Part shown: piece after piece, positions 1 through 4,819 of the stretch | Position numbering within the stretch: the first letter of the stretch is position 1 | Layout of the letters: every line of letters begins with the position of its first letter | From: Desulfobacterales bacterium | Lineage (GTDB): Bacteria > Desulfobacterota > Desulfobacteria > Desulfobacterales > RPRI01 | DNA: 6,232 nt | Assembly (NCBI GenBank): GCA_030689795.1 | Contig: JAUYEO010000126.1 | Span: 1 to 6,232, forward strand | Direction of reading: 5' to 3' | Made by a program: the position numbers and the translations under genes | Notes under the pieces: generated by a model | Databases searched by the model: none | Seen by the model: the letters and a program-made list of their open reading frames with translations, nothing else | Told to the model about the DNA's origin: nothing

Positions 1-326
1 GGTTTTACGATATAGCTGTTTACACCGGCTTTGACCGCCTCAATAATATTCTCCTTTTGAGCCTCAGCCGTAACCATCACAAAGGGTATGCCCTTCAATT
101 GTTCATCAGCCCGTACCTTGCCCAACAACTCTATTCCCGGCATTTCGGGCATATTCCAGTCACACATTATAAGATCGAATTTGTCATTCTGGAGCATCTT
201 TAAAGCGCTTTTACCATCTTCGGCTTCAATGATATTGGTAAACCCGATCTGCTTTAAGATGTTTTTTATAATTCTTCTCATCGTGGCAAAATCGTCAACA
301 ACAAGAACCTTCATCTTTAAATCCAT
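1..326 (-). CDS. cheY: Chemotaxis response regulator CheY, canonical flagellar-switch type (3' end beyond window)
   Basis: Single-domain receiver that takes phosphate from CheA and, when phosphorylated, binds the flagellar switch. The frame is open to the left edge, giving 108 full residues of an expected ~120-130. Visible hallmarks, each offset by one from E. coli CheY: acidic pair D11-D12, phospho-acceptor D56 followed by W57 (CDWNMP), switch Thr T86 in MVTAEA, aromatic switch Y105 and conserved K108 just before the edge. ATG at 326 is chosen because a GGAGG lies 10 nt upstream (337-341); an in-frame ATG at 314 is farther from it. It is the gene after cheZ, separated by a 275-bp repeat-bearing spacer, so it may be read from the operon or from its own promoter. 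The W57/TAEA/Y105 set makes this the likeliest motor-binding CheY of the two receivers (inference). Confidence 0.95.
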   Translation of the reverse strand, partial: MDLKMKVLVVDDFATMRRIIKNILKQIGFTNIIEAEDGKSALKMLQNDKFDLIMCDWNMPEMPGIELLGKVRADEQLKGIPFVMVTAEAQKENIIEAVKAGVNSYIVK

Positions 327-366
327 AATCTTTCAACCTCCATATATCATATATTGTAACTACTCA

Positions 367-398
367 GGTTAATAGGGGCAAAGGCACAGAGGCACAAA
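367..398 (-). repeat. 8-nt periodic repeat array, left arm
   Basis: Read on the minus strand, four successive octamers end in CC: TTTGTGCC (391-398), TCTGTGCC (383-390), TTTGCCCC (375-382) and the more diverged TATTAACC (367-374). Three of the four match the units of the opposite arm at 556-587 in the same order, which creates the inverted repeat. Confidence 0.75.
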
Positions 399-555
399 GT
401 TGTCTTGCCTATTTGCTGCTTAACCTCCTGATTAAACTGCTAAGCATTCGTTCTATTTCTCGGCTTAATTCATATAGCTTAAAGCTTATATACTTCAGTA
501 ACTAAAGTCATTGATTTTTGCCAGACTTGCAGATCTCTATATGTTTTCATTTTCC

Positions 556-587
556 TTTGTACCTCTGTGCCTTTGCCCCTCTGTGCC
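556..587 (+). repeat. 8-nt periodic repeat array, right arm
   Basis: Four uninterrupted octamers on the plus strand: TTTGTACC (556-563), TCTGTGCC (564-571), TTTGCCCC (572-579) and TCTGTGCC (580-587), consensus TYTGYNCC. The array lies just downstream of the cheZ stop and in opposite orientation to the array at 367-398. Confidence 0.8.
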
Positions 588-601
588 TACCTGAATATTC
601 C

Positions 602-1387
602 TTACATATTTGCCAGAAGGTTATCGATATCCGACTGGTCGAGGCCTTGACCAGCCTTCTGTGGGCCTGCCAGCGCAAACACCTTTTCATTTACTACCCG
701 CTGTAATTCCTCAGAGGAAATATCAGGATTCTTCCCCTTTTCGGAAAGTTTTACTCCGAAACTGACTACCATCTTTTTCAGCTTTTCCTCCACTTGATGT
801 ACAAGAGTCATAATTTTTTTGATCCGTTGACCGGTTAAGTCCTGGAAACTCATCTGAACAAAGATATCGGATATCAATGCCGTATTATTATGTTCAACTG
901 CTTCAATGTAATCGAGCAGAGGCCTCATCGTTTCAAGCGTTCCCGCATCAACCTCGACCTCAATAAAATCCATCTTCTTCCCCGGCACTCTCAGCTTCCC
1001 GGATTTCAGACAGGCAATAGTCTCTTCCATTTTCTTTGTCTGTTCCTGCAGCAAATCCAGGTTATCCATGATCTTGTTGGCGGCATTTTCGGTAGTTTCA
1101 ATAATACCTTCAAGCTGGTCGGCCGCTTCTGGAATATATTTTGTTGCCAGATCATTCAGTTCGGGATGAATTTTAGTCTTTATATCCCGCCTGAAATCAA
1201 TCACCAGTAAAGCCAGTTCCTTGACCGACCCGGTCATTTCATAAGCAATCTCCTTGAAAAATTGCTCGTCTTCATAAAGGTTGCTCGATGTCACTTGTTT
1301 CATAAAACGGACTACTTCCCCTATCTCAGCTTCTGAAAGCTTTCCGTTGACAATATTGATGATTTTCTCCTGCAACCGTCCTGACAT
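602..1387 (-). CDS. cheZ: CheY-P phosphatase CheZ
   Basis: Cytoplasmic phosphatase that dephosphorylates CheY-P and so terminates the motor signal. The 261-residue product is mostly helical, as expected for the long CheZ helical hairpin, and is longer than the 214-residue E. coli protein. The catalytic DxxxQ motif is intact as D183-L-T-G-Q187 within FQDLTGQRIKKIM; the Gln corresponds to E. coli Q147, which inserts into the CheY active site. After a variable linker (about 211-245) the protein ends in LDQSDIDNLLANM (249-261), positioned like the C-terminal CheY-binding helix of CheZ and resembling the CheY-binding N-terminus of FliM. ATG at 1387 lies 1 nt after the cheB stop; an AGGA sits 4-5 nt upstream and a GGAG a little further. 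Translational coupling to cheB is likely. The stop at 602-604 abuts the inverted-repeat element. Confidence 0.93.
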   Translation of the reverse strand: MSGRLQEKIINIVNGKLSEAEIGEVVRFMKQVTSSNLYEDEQFFKEIAYEMTGSVKELALLVIDFRRDIKTKIHPELNDLATKYIPEAADQLEGIIETTENAANKIMDNLDLLQEQTKKMEETIACLKSGKLRVPGKKMDFIEVEVDAGTLETMRPLLDYIEAVEHNNTALISDIFVQMSFQDLTGQRIKKIMTLVHQVEEKLKKMVVSFGVKLSEKGKNPDISSEELQRVVNEKVFALAGPQKAGQGLDQSDIDNLLANM

Positions 1388-1388
1388 T

Positions 1389-2450
1389 TTATCCTATTCT
1401 CCTTTGCTCTCCGGCAACCATACTCAGCACCGTCACCCCTATATTATTCAACGGAACCACCTTTTCAGCGGCGCCGATTTTGATGGCTTCCTTCGGCATG
1501 CCGAAAACGACACAACTCTTTTCGTCCTGCGCCACGGTTCGCGCCCCGGCTTCTCTCATTTTCAACAACCCCTTGGCGCCGTCCGCCCCCATCCCCGTCA
1601 GGATCACGCCGGCTGCATTGCTGCCGGCATATTCGGCTACGGAAGAGAACAGAACATCGGCGGACGGACGTTGATGATGCACCAGCGGGCCGGTTTTAAC
1701 CTGGACATAATATCTGGCGCCGCTCTTTCTCAACAACATATGATAATTCCCCGGCGCAATCAGCGCCATTCCGTTTACAAGCGAATCGCCGTCACTTGCC
1801 TCCTTTACGGTAATTGCGCTCAGCTGATTCAACCTTTCGGCAAATGCCGTCGTAAAATGCGCCGGCATGTGCTGAACTACAAGAATTCCGGGGGCATTCG
1901 GCGGCATCTCCGTCAGCACAACTTTCAAAGCTTCCGTTCCTCCTGTCGAAGCGCCGATTGCAATTATCTTGTTGGTCGTTTCACCCAGGGCTTTCGTCGT
2001 CTTCTTTTCCGGTATGTTCCCTTCGGTATCGGCAGCTCCGGTGGCTTTCACCTTGATTCCCGCCACGGCCCTGATCTTGTCGATCAACTGCACGCTCATC
2101 TCTCCTACGGAATAGGCGCTTGAAGGCTTTGACATCACCTCAAGCGCTCCGATGGATAAAGCCTCCATGGCCATTTTTCCGCCCTTTTGCGTCAGTGAAC
2201 TGACGATGATCACAGGAAGCGGGTAATAGCGCATTAACTTTCTTAAAAAAGTAATTCCGTCCATTCTCGGCATTTCTATATCGAGCGTTATCACATCGGG
2301 ATTTAATTTCGCAATTTTATCCCTCGCTACATAAGGATCGGGCGCCGTGCCGACTACTTCGATATCCGGTTCCCTGGAAAGCTCTTCTGTGAATACTTTT
2401 CTGACCACGGCCGAATCATCGACAATCAATACCCTTATTTTTTTCCCCAT
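1389..2450 (-). CDS. cheB: Chemotaxis response regulator / protein-glutamate methylesterase-glutaminase CheB
   Basis: Removes methyl groups from receptor glutamates (and deamidates glutamines) once phosphorylated by CheA, giving adaptation. The 353-residue protein has the usual two-domain order and length. The N-terminal receiver (about 1-125) has D11-D12, phospho-acceptor D57 in TLDIEMPRMDG, S84 in the switch position and K108 in SKPS. A hydrophilic linker (about 133-158) leads to the CheB methylesterase domain (about 160-350) with an intact Ser-His-Asp triad: S168 in GASTGG, H194 in QHMP and D290 in TGMGADG. The start at 2450 has an AGG-rich site (AAAAGGCAGGT) 7 nt upstream. It is preceded by the 168-bp repeat-filled spacer, the only gap between cheA and cheZ, so cheB-cheZ might have separate transcriptional input; no convincing promoter was recognised. 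Confidence 0.97.
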   Translation of the reverse strand: MGKKIRVLIVDDSAVVRKVFTEELSREPDIEVVGTAPDPYVARDKIAKLNPDVITLDIEMPRMDGITFLRKLMRYYPLPVIIVSSLTQKGGKMAMEALSIGALEVMSKPSSAYSVGEMSVQLIDKIRAVAGIKVKATGAADTEGNIPEKKTTKALGETTNKIIAIGASTGGTEALKVVLTEMPPNAPGILVVQHMPAHFTTAFAERLNQLSAITVKEASDGDSLVNGMALIAPGNYHMLLRKSGARYYVQVKTGPLVHHQRPSADVLFSSVAEYAGSNAAGVILTGMGADGAKGLLKMREAGARTVAQDEKSCVVFGMPKEAIKIGAAEKVVPLNNIGVTVLSMVAGEQRRIG

Positions 2451-2468
2451 CCAATAACCTGCCTTTTA

Positions 2469-2531
2469 TTCGTACTTCGAATTTCAATATTCTATATTCG
2501 GGCTTCAACGTTTGACGTTCAGCTTTTTCAC
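2469..2531 (+). repeat. Heptanucleotide periodic array (nine units, consensus TTCNNNN)
   Basis: Nine consecutive 7-nt units without any gap, each starting TT: for example TTCGTAC (2469-2475), TTCGAAT (2476-2482), TTCAATA (2483-2489), TTCTATA (2490-2496) and TTCAACG (2504-2510). The third base is C in seven of the nine; TTTGACG (2511-2517) and TTTTCAC (2525-2531) have T. The remaining four bases vary, so this is a phased degenerate repeat rather than a simple microsatellite. It occupies the start-proximal part of the cheX-cheB spacer, ending 18 bp from the cheB start codon. Confidence 0.75.
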
Positions 2532-2578
2532 TTGAACCCTCGAACCCTTGGCCCCTTGAATCCTTTATTCTATATTCG
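2489..2578. repeat. 12-bp direct repeat pair flanking part of the periodic array
   Basis: ATTCTATATTCG occurs identically at 2489-2500 and 2567-2578, 78 bp apart. The copies bracket the octamer block and most of the heptamer block, so recombination between them could delete the intervening part. Confidence 0.8.
2532..2563 (+). repeat. Octanucleotide periodic array (four units, consensus TTGAACCC)
   Basis: Four adjoining 8-nt units: TTGAACCC (2532-2539), TCGAACCC (2540-2547), TTGGCCCC (2548-2555) and TTGAATCC (2556-2563). It directly continues the heptamer array with a one-base longer period. The T-start/CC-end design and 8-nt period resemble the arrays at 367-398 and 556-587 in the other spacer. 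Confidence 0.8.
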
Positions 2579-2591
2579 ATGTCCGCCTCAT

Positions 2592-2626
2592 GCCTATCAG
2601 TCTACAGCCTACAGTCTATCAGCCTG
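2592..2626 (+). repeat. Alternating 7/8-nt repeat overlapping the cheX 3' end
   Basis: Units follow an 8-7-7-8 pattern: GCCTATCA (2592-2599), GTCTACA (2600-2606), GCCTACA (2607-2613), GTCTATCA (2614-2621), then a partial GCCTG (2622-2626). It can equally be read as two 15-mers. Its last units cover the cheX stop codon (2619-2621) and the codon before it. The block between it and the octamers (2564-2591) also shows a weak 7-nt phase. Confidence 0.8.
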
Positions 2627-3095
2627 TTTTTTTTATAACTATTCCGGCCGCTATATGGCTGTGCTCCGTTTCAATGAGAATGGCTCCTTTATTAAAGCCG
2701 TCAAGCTGACCGGCCGACAGGTCGCTTTCATTAATCAATTGGGGAATGCCGATCCGGAGGTCGCCTTTCCTGTCGAATTGCGACAACATATGCCCGGTAA
2801 TCATGTTCAGGGCCTCTTTGACCGTATCCCTTTCCTGTTTTACGTCTATTCCTTTTTCAGCAATGCCCAAAAAATTGGCGGTCATCTCCCTTGCGACTCC
2901 TGCCGGTATCAACAGGTATGAATAACCCGACGAGGAACCGGTAAAATTAATGGTTGCTCCTACCAACGGCAGTTTGTTTGAAAACCATTCCCGCAGGGCA
3001 AGCCCTTTCTCATTGACCTGAACGGGCAGAAAGAACATCTTATTCATCACATCAGAAATCGCCTGCCGCATCGCTTTCATCATCTCCACTGACAT
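2619..3095 (-). CDS. cheX: CheX-family CheY-P phosphatase
   Basis: CheC/CheX/FliY-type phosphatase acting on phosphorylated CheY in the cytoplasm. The 158-residue product has the CheX length and carries one catalytic ExxN motif, E94-A-L-N97 in KEALNMITG, matching the single ExxN pattern of CheX (CheC usually has two). GTG at 3098 is also in frame, but the strong AGGAGGT at 3101-3107 lies only 2 nt from it and 5 nt from ATG at 3095, so ATG 3095 is preferred. The gene overlaps the upstream cheY-type gene by 44 nt in a different frame, which implies translational coupling and suggests that this receiver is its substrate (inference). The stop codon lies inside a short-period repeat. An A8 run (2627-2634) precedes the last codons. 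A CheC-like name would be the main alternative. Confidence 0.88.
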   Translation of the reverse strand: MSVEMMKAMRQAISDVMNKMFFLPVQVNEKGLALREWFSNKLPLVGATINFTGSSSGYSYLLIPAGVAREMTANFLGIAEKGIDVKQERDTVKEALNMITGHMLSQFDRKGDLRIGIPQLINESDLSAGQLDGFNKGAILIETEHSHIAAGIVIKKTG

Positions 3096-3480
3096 CACGA
3101 ACCTCCTCTCCCATCAAGCTGCGCAACATGTTTTTTATATCCTCCGGGAAAAACGGTTTTTTGATATATTTGCTTGCTCCCAGCCTAATCGATTCCTCGA
3201 CTATTTTTTCACTTCCTTCAGTTGTTACCATTACCACCGGAATCGAGCTGAGCAGTTCGTTTTTTTTCATCTCGGCTATAAGTTCCAGACCGTTCATATT
3301 TGGCATATTTATATCGGATAAAACGATATCGACCCATTTATTTGAAAGCAGCTCCAAAGCTTCCCTGCCGTCTCCCGCCTCAAAATACTCACCGACATTA
3401 AAGCCGGATACTTTAATGATCCTTTTTATAACCGCACGCATTGACGAGGAATCGTCAACGATCAGAACATTAAATGCCAT
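3052..3480 (-). CDS. CheY-type single-domain response regulator with acidic C-terminal tail
   Basis: Receiver protein, a phosphate acceptor for CheA or a related kinase. The 142 residues comprise a complete receiver (about 1-124) with D9-D10, phospho-acceptor D56 in LSDINMP, switch T86 in MVTTEG, Y105 and K108 in KKPF. No output domain follows; instead there is a short acidic tail (about 125-142, including DVSGDDESDAAGDF), encoded mostly in the overlap with cheX. It differs from the left-edge CheY at positions typical of motor-binding CheY (I57 rather than W57, TTEG rather than TAEA), so it may be a phosphate sink, a CheX-controlled regulator or a second motor ligand. ATG 3480 lies 2 nt after the HDOD stop, with GGGAGG about 9 nt upstream. 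cheY would be a fair symbol, but it is left blank because a clearer CheY is present. Confidence 0.93.
   Translation of the reverse strand: MAFNVLIVDDSSSMRAVIKRIIKVSGFNVGEYFEAGDGREALELLSNKWVDIVLSDINMPNMNGLELIAEMKKNELLSSIPVVMVTTEGSEKIVEESIRLGASKYIKKPFFPEDIKNMLRSLMGEEVRDVSGDDESDAAGDF
3101..3107 (-). promoter_or_regulatory. Ribosome binding site deciding the cheX start
   Basis: AGGAGGT on the minus strand, 5 nt before ATG 3095 and only 2 nt before GTG 3098, favours the ATG. It lies inside the 3' coding region of the preceding cheY-type gene, where it encodes part of the EEV stretch at the end of the receiver domain. Confidence 0.8.
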
Positions 3481-3482
3481 TT

Positions 3483-4340
3483 TCAGCGCCCTCCCGACAT
3501 ATTAATCAGTTCCTCAACAGCTTTGCTCTTTTCCCAGAAATCGGCAATGGTTTTCTGCAAATCGACATCCGTAAAATTCAACCTGTCCATAACTTCCTGG
3601 TAATACCTGTAAGCGAGTCCGTCCGCCCCTCCTCCGATTCCTACCATCATGCATATGGTATCAGCCAGATAAATAATCGAAATCGAAAGATCATCCCCGA
3701 TCAATATCTTCAGTGGATCATGATGGTTCCTGATAATAGACACCATTTCAGGGCTGAAGCGCCATTTTTCGACAACCATGGCGCCTAATTCGGCATGATC
3801 AATCCCCAGTATCTTCTTTTCAGCCTCAAGAAATGTCAGTCCGTCGTTTTGCACGCTTAATATGATTTTTTTAAAAGCATCTTTGATGTGAGTGCCTAAT
3901 ATCACCTTGCCTATATCTTTCAACAGCGCCGATGTGAACAAACATGGTATATTATCAAGATGTCGTTTTTCCGCCAGACTCTGGGCAATGAGCGCCGAGG
4001 AAACCGAATATTTCCAAAGCTCACCTTCATTCAGATCATAACCTCCCTGTGCGGCGGTTAAATTTTTTGAAAAGTGCCCCATCATCACGGCGTTGGCTAT
4101 AGTATTCAATCCCAGGTAGGCGACCGCCTGTTTGATGGATTCGACTTTTGTTCTCAAACCGTAGTAAGCTGAATTGCATATTCTGAGAAGATTCGCGGTC
4201 ATAGCCTGATCATACTTGATAACATCGACTATCTCCGTCAGAGAACTGTCAGGGTTGGAGATGATCTCCATAAGCCTGTTGCCTGTAATGGAAACAGGAC
4301 TCAGAGAATCGATTTTTTGGATGATTTTATCTAAATCCAT
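3483..4340 (-). CDS. HDOD domain signalling protein
   Basis: Stand-alone HDOD (HD-related output domain) protein of 285 residues. The domain spans about residues 10-210: the N-terminal helical part includes NLLRICNSAYYG (50-61) and the IKQAVAYLG stretch (69-77), both typical of HDOD, then LWKYSVSSALIA (108-119), LLKDIGK (139-145), DHAELGA (181-187) and IIRNHHDP (202-209). The metal-binding residues of catalytic HD phosphohydrolases are replaced: the usual HDIGK reads K141-D142-I-G-K, and the usual His after LW is Y111. A phosphodiesterase role is therefore unlikely, and a protein-interaction or regulatory role is inferred. It overlaps cheD by 10 nt and ends 2 nt before the cheY-type gene, so it is an integral member of the che operon. 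A GAGG site lies 8 nt upstream of ATG 4340. Its exact function is unknown. Confidence 0.92.
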   Translation of the reverse strand: MDLDKIIQKIDSLSPVSITGNRLMEIISNPDSSLTEIVDVIKYDQAMTANLLRICNSAYYGLRTKVESIKQAVAYLGLNTIANAVMMGHFSKNLTAAQGGYDLNEGELWKYSVSSALIAQSLAEKRHLDNIPCLFTSALLKDIGKVILGTHIKDAFKKIILSVQNDGLTFLEAEKKILGIDHAELGAMVVEKWRFSPEMVSIIRNHHDPLKILIGDDLSISIIYLADTICMMVGIGGGADGLAYRYYQEVMDRLNFTDVDLQKTIADFWEKSKAVEELINMSGGR

Positions 4341-4819
4341 GGAATTTTCCTCAATTCATTGCCGGATATCTTCATCAGGGCTTCGCCGGTTTTTACTTCA
4401 AGCTTTAATGTCCGGTTGACAGTTCCTCCAACTTCTTCGAAATCAATCGTGATATTATTTTTCCAGAACATTTTCCTGAGTACAGTATGGTTACGATTAC
4501 CTATATTAAACAACCCGCCCTGATCAAGAATCTGGGCGCCGCCGAGGACCATGACTTTAAGGCGGTTTTTTACGGCCCCGTACTTGTAGGTCTCTTTAAA
4601 AAGAAGCGGTATGCCGGTGTCGCCGAACATGAAAGGATTCTTTCCGGCTTTCACCGGATCAAGGCTCGATTCCGGCAGCATGTAATGAAGCACTCCGCCC
4701 ACTTTTACAAACGGATCGTATATAGCCAACCCGATGCAGGAACCAAGGGCGTATGTAACGATAACCGCTTCCGGATTATTGCTTACTTTCATATCTCCGA
4801 CACCGACTACAAGATCCAT
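4331..4819 (-). CDS. cheD: Chemoreceptor glutamine deamidase CheD
   Basis: Deamidates receptor glutamines to glutamates, tuning receptor activity and creating methylation sites. The 162-residue protein has the normal CheD length. The expected cysteine-hydrolase triad is present as T22, C28 in TYALGSCIG and H45 in GGVLHYMLP, each one residue later than in Thermotoga maritima CheD (T21, C27, H44). Later family motifs are LGGAQIL and NIGNRN. ATG 4819 overlaps the cheA TAA stop by one base, with GAGGG 7 nt upstream, so translation is coupled to cheA. The gene ends in TAG at 4331-4333, overlapping the HDOD start by 10 nt. CheD usually binds CheC; none is encoded in this window, only CheX. Confidence 0.95.
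   Translation of the reverse strand: MDLVVGVGDMKVSNNPEAVIVTYALGSCIGLAIYDPFVKVGGVLHYMLPESSLDPVKAGKNPFMFGDTGIPLLFKETYKYGAVKNRLKVMVLGGAQILDQGGLFNIGNRNHTVLRKMFWKNNITIDFEEVGGTVNRTLKLEVKTGEALMKISGNELRKIPWI

Larger units (their letters stand above)
361..597. repeat. Inverted-repeat element in the cheZ-cheY spacer (MITE-like or long-hairpin structure)
   Basis: The arms 374-399 and 555-580 are reverse complements at 25 of 26 positions; the single mismatch is at 561. The similarity continues outward after a 4-nt indel: TACTCAGGT at 361-369 against ACCTGAATA at 589-597 (8/9). The core between the arms, 400-554, is AT-rich, has no convincing ORF, and contains a small imperfect palindrome around AGCTTAAAGCTT near 476-487. 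The right end stops 4 nt from the cheZ stop codon. A transcript through it could fold into a long hairpin, but no U-tract follows, so a simple intrinsic terminator is not supported. No clear target-site duplication was found. The rest of the spacer (327-360) holds only the cheY ribosome binding site. Confidence 0.75.

Noticed and set aside
346..358. cheY promoter (TATGAT or TACAAT on the minus strand as a -10)
   Set aside because: AT-rich matches are close to the ribosome binding site, with no supporting -35 or sigma-54/sigma-28 element.
88..372. 94-codon plus-strand frame at the left edge
   Set aside because: It is the antisense shadow of cheY (1-326), whose active-site residues are all recognisable on the minus strand.
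374..580. Rho-independent terminator after cheZ
   Set aside because: The arms can pair but are separated by about 155 nt and no U-tract follows the distal arm.
518..706. 62-codon plus-strand frame across the right octamer array and cheZ 3' end
   Set aside because: Much of it is a translation of the periodic repeat and the antisense of cheZ; no start signal or homology was seen.
1281..2123. 280-codon open frame on the plus strand opposite cheB and cheZ
   Set aside because: It lies antisense to two genes with complete catalytic motifs, and its translation is Arg/His/Cys-rich with no recognisable domain. It is a shadow frame.
2451..2531. Promoter for cheB-cheZ (TAGAAT at 2489-2494 on the minus strand as a -10)
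   Set aside because: The hexamer is part of the repeated ATTCTATATTCG unit and has no matching -35 at a normal distance, so it is not reported as a promoter.
2469..2626. CRISPR array
   Set aside because: Units are only 7-8 nt, contiguous and degenerate, with no spacers.
2627..2634. Programmed frameshift at the A8 run in cheX
   Set aside because: The run lies a few codons before the stop, so slippage would alter only the last residues; no downstream structure or conserved extension was seen.
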